64,000 nt of DNA, from the NCBI GenBank assembly GCA_943369525.1, contig CALRNL020000002.1:124001-188000 (forward strand), written 5' to 3'. Source of the DNA: BAIKAL-G1 sp943369525 (lineage in GTDB: Bacteria > Cyanobacteriota > Cyanobacteriia > PCC-6307 > Cyanobiaceae). Under the pieces are notes generated by a model, which saw only the letters and a program-made list of their open reading frames with translations, made no database searches and was not told where the DNA came from. The translations under genes were made by a program, and so were the position numbers. This document shows, one piece after another, positions 37,256-46,108 of the stretch (positions are counted from its first letter, which is position 1; each line of letters opens with the position of its first letter).

Positions 37256-38008
37256 ATGTTAACCCAGCAAGTTAAAGCGCCTCGCATTGCAATTATAACT
37301 GTTACTTTAAATGCGTCCAGCCATATTACAGGGCTAGCTCAATCATTGGCTGCTCAAACCGATAAAAACTTTGTTTGGATTGTAAAAGACTGTTGTTCAT
37401 CTGATTCAACTATCGCGATTGTTGATAGGTCTAAGCATCTTTTCTCAATAGACACTATTGTTTCCCATGACACAGGAATTTATGATGGGCTAAATCAGGC
37501 TATTCAGGCCTGCGAATCATTATTCTATCTAACTGCAGGAGCCGATGATCGTCTTTATCCAACCGCAGTAGAAGAACTAAATCTGGCAATCAAAAATGAT
37601 ATGTATTCTGCTGATCTTTATCTGAACCGCATCAAAGTAGGGGGGAAAGTTGTCGAGCCTGGACGAGGTAATGGCTTTTTGTTTGGAATGCAAGGCTTTG
37701 CAGCGAATCACTCTCTTGGATGCTTAATAAGGAAAGATTTGCATTTACTCATCGGGCCCTATAGTACAAAATTTCATGTTGCCGCTGATAGCCAATTCTT
37801 ATACCAAGTATATAGTGCTGGTTTTAAGCTGAAGGAGACTGGAGTAGTAGCCGGTGAGTTCTCTATTGGTGGTGTCTCTACTTCAAAGATGCTTTTCATT
37901 TCTCACGCAGAGTTTGCGTTGGTTCAGATTCTAAATCACCCACGCTTTCGCTTCCTGCAAATAGTATTATATGCCTTGAGGCTGCTCAAGAACTGGAGGC
38001 AATATTGA
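37256..38008 (+). CDS. GT2 glycosyltransferase, WcaA-like
   Basis: 250 residues from ATG at 37256 (an in-frame TTG precedes it). Motifs: IAIITVTLNASSHITGLAQ, VKDCCSSDSTIAI, and LTAGADDRLYP. DTGIYDGLNQAI is typical of the O-antigen GT2 subgroup that includes WcaA. AT-rich. The stop overlaps the next start (TGATG), so it is coupled to the polymerase gene. Confidence 0.8.
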   Translation: MLTQQVKAPRIAIITVTLNASSHITGLAQSLAAQTDKNFVWIVKDCCSSDSTIAIVDRSKHLFSIDTIVSHDTGIYDGLNQAIQACESLFYLTAGADDRLYPTAVEELNLAIKNDMYSADLYLNRIKVGGKVVEPGRGNGFLFGMQGFAANHSLGCLIRKDLHLLIGPYSTKFHVAADSQFLYQVYSAGFKLKETGVVAGEFSIGGVSTSKMLFISHAEFALVQILNHPRFRFLQIVLYALRLLKNWRQY

Positions 38009-39174
38009 TGATTGTAAACCTCGGCTATCTATACCTGTGTCTTTGGATTTTAATCTGTGCGCTCAGCCTTGCAAGATTCGAGTTGTCCGGAGACTATTTG
38101 CAAGTATATGCAATGACCCTGTCATCAGTCTTTGCCACTTCAATATCTTTTTCGTTTCTTTGTGGTTTCAAAAGAAGCCTTCTATCTCCAGTTAACATTC
38201 TGTCACCACCCCCAACAGCGGCATCGCTTTTAGATAGCTCGATTTTTCTTAAGTCTGTTTCGCTCGCTTATTTGTTCTTAATTTTAGTTGAAGCCTTTGT
38301 TGCGGGCGGGTTTCCCACACTTTCTTTGTTCGGCCTGGGTCGTCAGATTAGCTATGATCAGTTTGGGATTCCTGGTATACATGGTTTTGTCAATAGCCTA
38401 GGTTATGTAACGTCACTGGTTGCGCTCTATCAAATTCTCAATAAATCAATAACTGGTAACCGTGGTGCCTATGCTCGCTATAGCCTTGTAGTCGTGTATT
38501 TAATCTTCGCTCTTCAATTGCATCGAGCAGTAATCGTAGCTAGTATCTTGCAATCACTGGCACTTCTTTTTCTCTTTCGACGGAAGATGCTTTCGCCCTT
38601 TTGGTTATTGGCTCTCTCGTCTGTATCTGCGATAGTCTTTGGTCTGCTAGGAGATCTGCGCTCTGGTCGCGAACACTTCCTCGATTTGGCTGGTTTCCAA
38701 TGGTATCCAGAGTTCTTGCCTTCTGGTTTTGCTTGGGTGTATATCTATCTAGTGTCACCGTTTATAAATACTCTTTCAAACTCTCAATATTTCGTCCATC
38801 TCTTACACGCCTACTTGCCATTTGAGACTCTCCAGTCATCGATACCATCATTTTTTCGGCCTCCTAGCCAAATTGAGCTTGGTCTTGATGCTGAGGCTTG
38901 GAACGTCCATTCATTCTTTTCTCCACTCTTGGCTGATTATGGATACTATTCCTTTCTCCCTTCGATTTTGATCGGTGTTGCATGGGCGCTTTGCTTTGCA
39001 TACGCGAAAAGAGATCAAAGGTTCTGGCCGTTGTATTCTGTCGCTTTTATGCAGGTATTACTAACCTGTTTTGGGACTCTATCTTTTCATGTTTCCTTTC
39101 TCTTCGAGATGCTCATATTGCTTTTTGCTGCACTTGTCCGGCCTGGCGGCGTAGTAAAGTTGAACCTACTATGA
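38008..39174 (+). CDS. wzy: O-antigen polymerase (Wzy-like)
   Basis: 388 residues with about ten to twelve hydrophobic segments and a larger periplasmic loop near residues 240-310 (FLPSGFAWVYIYLVSP, ETLQSSIPSFFRPPSQ). Such sequences share little identity; the call rests on topology and on position next to wzx and glycosyltransferases. It would link repeat units block-wise in the periplasm. AT-rich. It overlaps the next gene by 4 bp (ATGA). An unrelated membrane protein, such as a ligase, is the main alternative. Confidence 0.7.
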   Translation: MIVNLGYLYLCLWILICALSLARFELSGDYLQVYAMTLSSVFATSISFSFLCGFKRSLLSPVNILSPPPTAASLLDSSIFLKSVSLAYLFLILVEAFVAGGFPTLSLFGLGRQISYDQFGIPGIHGFVNSLGYVTSLVALYQILNKSITGNRGAYARYSLVVVYLIFALQLHRAVIVASILQSLALLFLFRRKMLSPFWLLALSSVSAIVFGLLGDLRSGREHFLDLAGFQWYPEFLPSGFAWVYIYLVSPFINTLSNSQYFVHLLHAYLPFETLQSSIPSFFRPPSQIELGLDAEAWNVHSFFSPLLADYGYYSFLPSILIGVAWALCFAYAKRDQRFWPLYSVAFMQVLLTCFGTLSFHVSFLFEMLILLFAALVRPGGVVKLNLL

Positions 39175-40010
39175 AGCAATTTAGCATAAAATTTGCCGTA
39201 ATTATACCCATATACAACCGACCCGAGTATCTTTTCTCTAGTATTGATTCTGTGTGTCGTCAAACCTATTGCCCCACTCAGGTTATTGTTGTTGATGACT
39301 TCAGCGATAATCGATATCTGGCGGAATTTGCAGGTATTATTTCTGGCTTTCAGGATCGCCTGCCTATCAGCTACGTGCGTCTAGATTTCAATATGGGGCC
39401 TGCTTGCGCAAGGAATCGCGCACTTGAGATTCTCATTCCTTCTGTTACTCATATATCTTTTCTAGACTCGGATGATGTCTGGCATCCTTGCAAGCTACAG
39501 GTTATTGCCAAGGCTTATGCTCGTTTGGACTGTGATATTCTATTGCATAAATATACTAACTCCCGTGCAGAGTTTGGCTCTAGACTGCCTCTCGGTCTTG
39601 GCGATTCTTGCAATAGTGTAAGAAAGATTGCCTCTATCGATGCACTAATTTCAAATCCATGCCAGACTTCTTGCCTTTCGATGGCTAGATCATCCATGGT
39701 GCCCTTTCCTTTGGGGCAAAGATACTGCGAGGACTATTGCTTAATCCTGTCTGCTCTTGCTTTGGGTAGGACAGTTTATCAAGCTGATTTCCCTTTAACT
39801 CTTCTTGGCAGGGAGCAGCATTCTGCTGGTGGCTTGAGTGTTCATATACTACAGATGCGAATCGGTGAGATTAAATCGTATTGGCAATACGCCTGCCATG
39901 CGGGCATCCTATATTGCTTCCCTATTCTAGTCTTGCTGAGCCTCTTTAAGGCTTCATTGCTATTTATTCGCCTCTCGATAAAGCGCGCGTCTAGCCGCCT
40001 CTCAGGCTAG
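39171..40010 (+). CDS. GT2 glycosyltransferase
   Basis: 279 residues from ATG at 39171; the frame is open upstream but overlaps wzy. Motifs: FAVIIPIYNRPEYLFSS, QVIVVDDFSDNRYL, RNRALEI and SFLDSDDVWHP. A C-terminal hydrophobic stretch (GILYCFPILVLLSLFKA) suggests membrane association. It is the last gene of the AT-rich block; 420 bp later the intact IS element begins. Confidence 0.82.
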   Translation: MKQFSIKFAVIIPIYNRPEYLFSSIDSVCRQTYCPTQVIVVDDFSDNRYLAEFAGIISGFQDRLPISYVRLDFNMGPACARNRALEILIPSVTHISFLDSDDVWHPCKLQVIAKAYARLDCDILLHKYTNSRAEFGSRLPLGLGDSCNSVRKIASIDALISNPCQTSCLSMARSSMVPFPLGQRYCEDYCLILSALALGRTVYQADFPLTLLGREQHSAGGLSVHILQMRIGEIKSYWQYACHAGILYCFPILVLLSLFKASLLFIRLSIKRASSRLSG

Positions 40011-40432
40011 TCATCCCGATATCCCGTCTTTCATGTTTGTCTCTTACTGCGTGTCCAAGCCTTAGGGCTGGTTTTCCTCGGACGCTGCATCTTGTGTTTC
40101 TCTACAGCAATACCCTTTATTTTCGCTTCCATTCTCTAGACCTAGCTCTTACTTCTCTATCCCTAGGTCCTGGTTTCTATTTATTTTGTCGTTTGTTTTT
40201 CCGTCTCTTATCCCATTGCTTGCAGCCTAGATGAACCCCTAAGTAACCTCCCTAATATTGGCATCAAAAATGGCTGGCTTTCTTTGGCTGGGATCCGCTA
40301 AGATTCGTCTTTAATTGTACTTTGTTTCTCGAGCTATTCTCCTTCTTGTCGACCGGGTGTGTGCTCTGGCTTGTGTCGCCAGATCTTTTTTGAGGCGCAG
40401 ATAATGCATTGGCAATTAGCTTGGTCCCCCCT
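40011..40432. other. intergenic region left of the IS element
   Basis: About 420 bp of intermediate GC content. It holds no supported gene. Short plus- and minus-strand frames read as noise. The right end borders the IS left inverted repeat. Confidence 0.4.
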
Positions 40433-40502
40433 CTGCCAGGAAAGATGACGCCTCTCCAACCCGACCAGTACCACCCACCAGGGGGCTTGATGGAGCAGAG
40501 CA

Positions 40503-41009
40503 ATGCGTCGTTACAGCGAGACGATCAAAGCTGATGTGAGAAGGCGGATGAGTCCGCCTGCCCGTCAGAGCGTGGCTCAGATTTCTAAGGAGCTGGGGAT
40601 CCACATCGCCACCCTGTACGCCTGGAGGAAGACCTGGCGGTTGCAGGGGGAAGTGGTTCCGGCATCAGAGAAGGCCCCAGAAACCTGGAGCACTGCCGAC
40701 AAGTTCACGGTGGTGCTGGAGAGCGCCGGTCTTAACGCCACTGAACTGGGTGCCTTTTGTCGTGAACGGGGCCTGTACCCCGAGCAGGTGGACCGTTGGC
40801 GCCAGGCCGCTCAAGATGCCAATGCCAATTCGATGCTGACCATGGCCGACCAGAAGGAACTGGAGAAGCGCCACCAGCAAGACCAGAGGGAGATCAAACG
40901 TCTGCAGCAGGAACTGCGCCGTAAGGACAAGGCCCTAGCGGAGGCAGCGGCACTACTGATGGCGTCAAAAAAGATCCAGGCCTACTGGGGAGAGGACGGG
41001 GAGGAATGA
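40503..41009 (+). CDS. IS3-family transposase OrfA
   Basis: 168 residues. N-terminal helix-turn-helix (SVAQISKELGIHIATLYAWR) followed by a second HTH-like segment (TELGAFCRERGLYPEQVDRW) and a C-terminal leucine-zipper-like coiled coil (KRLQQELRRKDKALAEAAAL). OrfA binds the IS ends. The start is shared with the relics at 43734 and 48404. Its stop overlaps the orfB start by ATGA, implying coupled translation rather than the -1 frameshift of classic IS3 elements. Confidence 0.92.
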   Translation: MRRYSETIKADVRRRMSPPARQSVAQISKELGIHIATLYAWRKTWRLQGEVVPASEKAPETWSTADKFTVVLESAGLNATELGAFCRERGLYPEQVDRWRQAAQDANANSMLTMADQKELEKRHQQDQREIKRLQQELRRKDKALAEAAALLMASKKIQAYWGEDGEE

Positions 41010-42091
41010 CCAGCCCAGACGATCGCCGTAAGGCCCTAGAGATCCTTGATGACGCTATCTGTGTCGGTGCCAGGGCGCATGAAGTGGCAGCTCTGCTGGG
41101 CGTTGGGCTCACCACCCTGCAGCGCTGGCGGCGGCAGTTTGCAGGCGGAGGAGATGGCACTGATCGCCGAAAAGGCAGCCAGCGTCACGTGGCCCACCGC
41201 CTCAGCGACGAGGAACGCCAACGGATCCTGCTGACGTGCAACCAGCCGGAGTACGCCTCGCTACCTCCGGGGCAGATCGTGCCTGTCTTGGCCGATCGTG
41301 GCCTTTTTATTGGCTCAGAGCGCAGCTTTTACAGGGTGTTGCACGCCCATGGCCAGGCCCATCGCCGAGGAAGGGCACGGCTGCCCCAGGAACCCAGACC
41401 CGTGCCGCGGTTACGGGCTGATGGCCCCAATCAGGTCTGGAGCTGGGACATTTCCTATCTGCCCACCAGCGTAAAAGGGATCTGGCTTTATCTCTACCTA
41501 GTGATGGATGTGTGGAGTAGGAAGGTCGTGGCCTGGGATGTAGAAAGCAGTGAAGACCCCAAACTTGCTGCCAATCTCGTTGGCAGGGCTTGCCTGCGCG
41601 AACGGATCGGTAAGCGCCGCCTGCAGCCACTAATTCTCCATGCTGACAATGGCAATGCAATGCGGGCAGCCACCCTGGAGGTGCGACTAGAAGAGCTAGG
41701 CGTGCTGAGATCCTTCTCCAGGCCAAGGGTCTCAAACGACAACCCTTACTCAGAGTCGTTGTTCCGCACCATTAAATACCGGCCTGATTATCCGCGTAAG
41801 CCATTTACCAGCAAGGAGCAGGCCTGCTTGTGGGTTGTAGATTTTGTGGATTGGTACAACAACAGGCATCGCCACAGCGGCATCAAATTTGTGACACCCA
41901 ATCAGCGTCACAATGGCGAGGCTGTGAAAATTTGCGAACAGCGCGGGCGGGTTTATGAGCAGGCCCGGGAACTCCATCCAAGGCGATGGACACGATCGAC
42001 GCGCTGCTGGCGTCAACCGGAGGTGGTCTGGATCAACCCGCCATCACATCCAGCGGACACTGAAACCGCTAGTTTGGCTGTGGCCGCTTGA
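41006..42091 (+). CDS. IS3-family transposase OrfB (DDE integrase)
   Basis: 361 residues. An N-terminal HTH (VAALLGVGLTTLQRWRRQF) precedes the rve integrase core with DDE residues: Asp in VWSWDISYLP, Asp in LILHADNGNAM, and Glu in NDNPYSESLFRTIKYRP. The C-terminal segment WYNNRHRHSGIKFVTPNQRH is family-typical. It catalyses strand transfer of the IS. The C terminus is matched by the relic at 43805-44065. Confidence 0.93.
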   Translation: MTSPDDRRKALEILDDAICVGARAHEVAALLGVGLTTLQRWRRQFAGGGDGTDRRKGSQRHVAHRLSDEERQRILLTCNQPEYASLPPGQIVPVLADRGLFIGSERSFYRVLHAHGQAHRRGRARLPQEPRPVPRLRADGPNQVWSWDISYLPTSVKGIWLYLYLVMDVWSRKVVAWDVESSEDPKLAANLVGRACLRERIGKRRLQPLILHADNGNAMRAATLEVRLEELGVLRSFSRPRVSNDNPYSESLFRTIKYRPDYPRKPFTSKEQACLWVVDFVDWYNNRHRHSGIKFVTPNQRHNGEAVKICEQRGRVYEQARELHPRRWTRSTRCWRQPEVVWINPPSHPADTETASLAVAA

Positions 42092-42122
42092 TCAGCGGCA
42101 GCGGCGTCATCTTTCCTGGCAG

Positions 42123-42601
42123 TCACCGGGTCTGTGCTAATTTCGGGTTCGGAAGCTAGTTGTCTATCTTTTGAATGTTTCCAGCCCTAATCTTCTATGA
42201 CGCTGCTTGATGAGGCATGCTAAAAATTTTTCTACGCAGTGATTGGATATCCAAGCTTATTTCTAACCCCAGGGCTTATGACCATGCCTGTACGGAACCT
42301 TCTCAACGGGTAGTTGTCCTGATTCTTTCTAGAAGCTGTTCACTTCACGACAGGTCTTCATGTTAAGAGCATCCTTGCTAGCCGAATATCTGCAATCTTG
42401 GCTTTGGCCGTCTGTTTTGTCAGTTATTATTGCCATTAGACGTGCATCCAATGATTTCCGCGTTTCTGAAAAGCCATTGATCATATATTTGGCGTGAATC
42501 TTGCTCGGCAATTGCCCGCAGTGCTGCGCATTAATGGCTATCTCGAATTCTCAATTGCCGACCTTTTATTCCGGTCGAATTTTATCCTGCTTCTCTTCCT
42601 A
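42123..42601. other. intergenic region right of the IS element
   Basis: About 480 bp between the IS right end and the next glycosyltransferase gene. The frame of the next gene is open from 42494, but family likeness starts only at 42602. Nothing else is recognised. Confidence 0.4.
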
Positions 42602-43564
42602 ATGTCTTCATATCTACCTTCTTTGGTTCCGAAGGTTGCTGTTCTAATGGCGACGTATAATGGAGCCGCCCATATTACGTCTCAGATCGCTTCAGTGCTT
42701 TGGCAGTTAAGAGTACATGTAGACGTTTATGTTGGAGATGACGGATCTGTCGATCGAACTATTGCGGAGGCATTCGATGCATTTCCGGACTCGCGCATCC
42801 ATGTAATTGAGGATTGCCCTAGCTCTTCTTCTTTCCCTGGAAGAGGGCCGGCTTTAAACTTTTATCGTCTAATAGCATCTGAGCGAGTTTTAGCTGCCAG
42901 CTATGATTGGATTGCTTTCTCGGATCAGGACGATATATGGTTACCTGCTAAGCTCAACTCAGCAATTAATGATTGCCTTAAGTCTGGTTCTGTCGCTTGG
43001 TCGTCATCGATCATTGCCTTTTGGGAATCCTCTGGTAAGACTTCGTATATACCTAAGCATGGTAGCGCGTCTGCAATCAATTTCTTGTTTGAGTCGCCTG
43101 GACCTGGCTGCACCATCTTGCTTCGTTCTGATGTCTTTGAGTCTTTGCAACTTTTTGTCAGGGATAACTCTTTCTTTCTTCGGCGCATAGAATTCCATGA
43201 TTGGCTTATCTACGGCTTTGTTGTCCATAAGTGTGGAAGCTGGTTTATATCAGAGCAGGCATCCATGCTTTATCGCCAGCATAGTCTGAACGTTGCAGGT
43301 GCGGGCATGTCATTTCTTCAGCTGCGCAAAAAGCTTCTCCTTATTTCCTCTGGCTGGTATCGTGAGCAGGTGCTACTTTTGTCATCCTTGTTTTCTATGG
43401 ATGAACACCCGGTAGTTGTTATTCTTAGGCGCCTGAGCCTGTGGGATCGAATCTGTTTGCCTTTCGTTCTGTGGCCCCATCGAAGACGAATCAAGGACAG
43501 GCTGCTTTTACTCTTTGTGCTCCCTTTTTCCTCTGCGAAGCCCTTCTCTGACCGCGCATATTGA
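42602..43564 (+). CDS. GT2 glycosyltransferase, rhamnosyltransferase-like
   Basis: 320 residues from ATG at 42602. GT-A motifs: VAVLMATYNGAAHITSQIAS, VYVGDDGSVDRTI and WIAFSDQDDIWLPAKL. The ATYNG...QI..S and SDQDD.W pattern is the one seen in many rhamnosyl- and related O-antigen transferases. The GC content is intermediate. It lies alone between the intact IS and an IS relic. Confidence 0.82.
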   Translation: MSSYLPSLVPKVAVLMATYNGAAHITSQIASVLWQLRVHVDVYVGDDGSVDRTIAEAFDAFPDSRIHVIEDCPSSSSFPGRGPALNFYRLIASERVLAASYDWIAFSDQDDIWLPAKLNSAINDCLKSGSVAWSSSIIAFWESSGKTSYIPKHGSASAINFLFESPGPGCTILLRSDVFESLQLFVRDNSFFLRRIEFHDWLIYGFVVHKCGSWFISEQASMLYRQHSLNVAGAGMSFLQLRKKLLLISSGWYREQVLLLSSLFSMDEHPVVVILRRLSLWDRICLPFVLWPHRRRIKDRLLLLFVLPFSSAKPFSDRAY

Positions 43565-43733
43565 ATTGTGCGCCTTTGAATTAGGCGCTATCCTTCCTCG
43601 ATCAGTCTTTCATTCCCCTTGATTGCATATGTTCAATCGCGACCTGCGCAAGGATTGGCTCTCATGCTTCCCCTGATTTCTGGAAATCTTTCACCCACTT
43701 GCCGGTATTACTGGGAGCTTGAGGACACCATAC

Positions 43734-44065
43734 ATGCGTCGTTTCAGCGTGGCCGTCAAGGCTGATCTGTCCCCCCTGCCAGCTACGAAGAGGCCTGCGA
43801 GAGGGTGGCCTCTTATGTCGATCGTTACAATCAGCGCGACCGTTACAACGGTATCAAATTCGTGAGGTCCCATCCGCGTCACCGAGCAGTTGCCGCGACC
43901 ATTTACCAGCAGCGAACCGATCACTTCGACGTAGCGCGGCGTCCAAATCTAACGCGTTGGAGCAGACAAACCTGTTCCTGGCGTCAGCCTCCAGAAGTAT
44001 GGATCAACATGCCAACAGAGGGGCCCACTCCGATCTTGGTGCTTTCGTTAAATCACGCTGCCTGA
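43734..44065 (+). pseudogene. IS3-family relic: orfA start joined to orfB end
   Basis: ATG at 43734 begins MRRFSVAVKADL, close to the intact OrfA start MRRYSETIKADV, and is preceded by a leader similar to that of the intact IS. After 15 codons the sequence switches frame to the C-terminal part of OrfB (ERVASYVDRYNQRDRYNGIK, then WRQPPEVWINMP), ending at 44065. About 1.3 kb of the element between those points is missing. The sequence has diverged well beyond the intact copy, so the deletion is old. Inverted repeats are no longer recognisable. Confidence 0.8.
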
Positions 44066-44113
44066 AGGGCATTCGTAGATGATACCTTCCCCGAAAGATA
44101 CAGCTTTCACCCT

Positions 44114-45070
44114 ATGACTCGTATCGCCGTTACTGGTGCCACCGGATTTGTTGGTCGATCCCTCGTTGCTCGTTTGCAGCGTGAAGGGGTAGATGTTGTT
44201 GCTATTACCCGTTCGCGCCCTCCTGATGGGAATTCACTCGGCAACTCATATTCTTGTACCGACTATCATGACACCGCATCTCTAGCCGATCTCTTTAGCT
44301 CCTGTGATGTTGTCATTCATCTTGCTGCTCTCGCCCACCAAATATCCCGGTCTTCATCCGCTATTGGGATGAAGACCTACCGGCGGGCTAATTTAGAATC
44401 TATTGTTTCAGTTGCAAGGGCAGCTTCCCAGGCTGGTGTCCGCAGGCTTGTTTTTGTCAGTTCGATTGGTGTGAACGGTTCTTCCACTGATGGAACGCCA
44501 TTCACGGAGGCTGACCAGCCCCTGCCATCGGAGCCTTATGCCATCACAAAACTTGAGGCCGAGCGAGCCCTTGCGGAAGAGCTTCTCGACTCATTGACGG
44601 ATTGGGTTGTCTTACGCCCCCCTTTGGTGTACGGGCCAGGATGCCCAGGAAATCTTGAACGGCTGATCAAGCTTGCATCCTCGGCGCCTGTCCTGCCTTT
44701 CGGCTCCGTACATGCTCTTCGTACACTCATCTCTATAGACAACCTGATTGACGCCCTCCTGATCGCATCCCATCACCCGGCTGTGTCGAGGCGTGTCTTT
44801 GTTGTAGCCGATTCGGAGGATATTGATGTGGCGGCAATTCTCAAGGCTTTCCTTCTCGGCCTTGGCCGAGGCACTTGGAGGCTGCTTCCTATCCCTCCCT
44901 CCCTAATCGGTCTTTTGTTGAATTTACTTGGGAAGAATTCCCTCTGGCATAAGTTTTCTGGCGAGTTGCGCGTTGATTCTTCTTCCTTTTGCCGTGCTAC
45001 AGGATGGGTTCCTGCAGTTCGGCCACAGGATGGTCTCCGCCTTGCCGCAGCTTCCACTCGCTCGTCTTGA
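44114..45070 (+). CDS. NAD-dependent SDR, WbpV/WbpK-like C-4 reductase or epimerase
   Basis: 318 residues. Extended SDR: RIAVTGATGFVGRSLVARL, VIHLAALAHQ, FVSSIGVNGSST and catalytic YAITKLEAERAL. The next genes encode WbpL- and WbpM-like proteins. In Pseudomonas O-antigen loci the same trio makes and transfers an N-acetyl-6-deoxyhexosamine. There, this protein reduces the C-4 keto group of the WbpM product to give UDP-D-QuiNAc (WbpV) or UDP-D-FucNAc (WbpK). Which of the two cannot be told here. A general UDP-sugar epimerase is the alternative. Confidence 0.75.
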   Translation: MTRIAVTGATGFVGRSLVARLQREGVDVVAITRSRPPDGNSLGNSYSCTDYHDTASLADLFSSCDVVIHLAALAHQISRSSSAIGMKTYRRANLESIVSVARAASQAGVRRLVFVSSIGVNGSSTDGTPFTEADQPLPSEPYAITKLEAERALAEELLDSLTDWVVLRPPLVYGPGCPGNLERLIKLASSAPVLPFGSVHALRTLISIDNLIDALLIASHHPAVSRRVFVVADSEDIDVAAILKAFLLGLGRGTWRLLPIPPSLIGLLLNLLGKNSLWHKFSGELRVDSSSFCRATGWVPAVRPQDGLRLAAASTRSS

Positions 45071-45129
45071 GCCGTCTTCAGTTTTCTGCCCGCTGAGGCT
45101 CAGTTGCTCACATTCTCGTTTCTGTTTTG

Positions 45130-46095
45130 ATGTTACTGCTAGTCGATTCTTGTCTTGCGCTTTCAGCGGCATCTTGCTGGATCCTCCTGCGTGCTCTGAT
45201 CCCCAAGTTGTCACGCCGCCTGCTTGACCAGCCCAACGCCCGTAGTTCTCATCGTGAACCCACGCCGCGTGGAGGTGGCTTGGCTTTCGTCGTGGTGTCT
45301 GCTGGATCCAGCCTCATCGCTGTTGTGTCGGGTTCCTCTCAGACCACTGCTTTGCCCCAATCTGTCCTGCCTCTGGTCGCTCTCCCCTTGGCGATCGTGG
45401 GCTTGCTGGATGACCGTCTCAATCTGCCCGCGAGTTGGCGCTATGGCGCACAGCTGGTCACATCCTTCTTGATGCTGTGGCTCAGTCCCATTCCGCTCCC
45501 ATGGCTGCTGCTGCCGCTGGTGATTGTTGCTGTGACGGCAGTGATCAATTTCACCAACTTCATGGATGGCCTTGATGGCCTGGTGGCTGGTTGCATGGCC
45601 GTGGCCATCGGTGCTCTTGCGCTCAGGCTTGCAGCCCCATGGCCCATTTGGACGTTGGTCGGTGCTTTGCTCGGCTTCCTGCTCTGGAACTGGAGTCCTG
45701 CCAAGGTGTTCATGGGAGACGTGGGCAGCACCTTTCTCGGTGCTGTCTTTGCCGGTCTGGTTCTCCAGGCTCCCAACTGGCCAGAAGCTCTGGGCATGTT
45801 ACTCGTTGCCACCCCCCTGTTGGGCGACGCCTGCCTCTGCGTGCCCCGCCGTCTTTTTGCTGGTCAGCGTGTCTTCCAGGCCCATCGGCTTCACCTGTTT
45901 CAGCGACTACACCAGGCCGGTTGGCCCCACGCCCGCGTCTCCAGTCTCTATATCGCTGCCACAGCTGTGCTGGCGCTAGCTCTGTTAGCTGGTGGCTTGC
46001 CTTGGGTGGTGGGTTTAGCTGTTGTAGAGCTCTTCGTGGGTTTTTGGTTAGATCGCCATGTTGCGGTGCCCTTCGCCGTGGCCTCCCAGTTCTGA
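45130..46095 (+). CDS. wbpL: polyprenyl-phosphate N-acetylhexosamine-1-phosphate transferase (WbpL/WecA family)
   Basis: 321 residues, about ten membrane helices. Family motifs: LDQPNARSSHREPTPRGGGL near residues 35-54, LLDDRLNLPASWR, VINFTNFMDGLDGL with the catalytic Asp cluster, and VFMGDVGSTFLG. The basic end motif QAHRLHLFQRL is also present. The enzyme starts O-antigen repeat synthesis by moving sugar-1-phosphate to undecaprenyl phosphate. WbpL-type members accept QuiNAc or FucNAc, which suits the genes on either side. Confidence 0.9.
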   Translation: MLLLVDSCLALSAASCWILLRALIPKLSRRLLDQPNARSSHREPTPRGGGLAFVVVSAGSSLIAVVSGSSQTTALPQSVLPLVALPLAIVGLLDDRLNLPASWRYGAQLVTSFLMLWLSPIPLPWLLLPLVIVAVTAVINFTNFMDGLDGLVAGCMAVAIGALALRLAAPWPIWTLVGALLGFLLWNWSPAKVFMGDVGSTFLGAVFAGLVLQAPNWPEALGMLLVATPLLGDACLCVPRRLFAGQRVFQAHRLHLFQRLHQAGWPHARVSSLYIAATAVLALALLAGGLPWVVGLAVVELFVGFWLDRHVAVPFAVASQF

Positions 46096-46108
46096 TGTGG
46101 ATCGCAAG

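Larger units (their letters stand above)
40433..42122 (+). mobile_element. intact IS3-family insertion sequence
   Basis: Perfect 20-bp terminal inverted repeats: CTGCCAGGAAAGATGACGCC at 40433-40452 and its reverse complement at 42103-42122. Between them lie two transposase genes with an ATGA overlap. Both frames are complete and the IRs identical, so the element may still move. No clear target-site duplication is seen. Trimming to the usual TG...CA ends gives 40434-42121. Two decayed relatives lie at about 43734-44065 and 48334-48750. Confidence 0.9.

Noticed and set aside
42329..42511. 60-codon minus-strand frame after the IS element
   Set aside because: No recognisable motif and no ribosome-binding context; intergenic sequence explains it.
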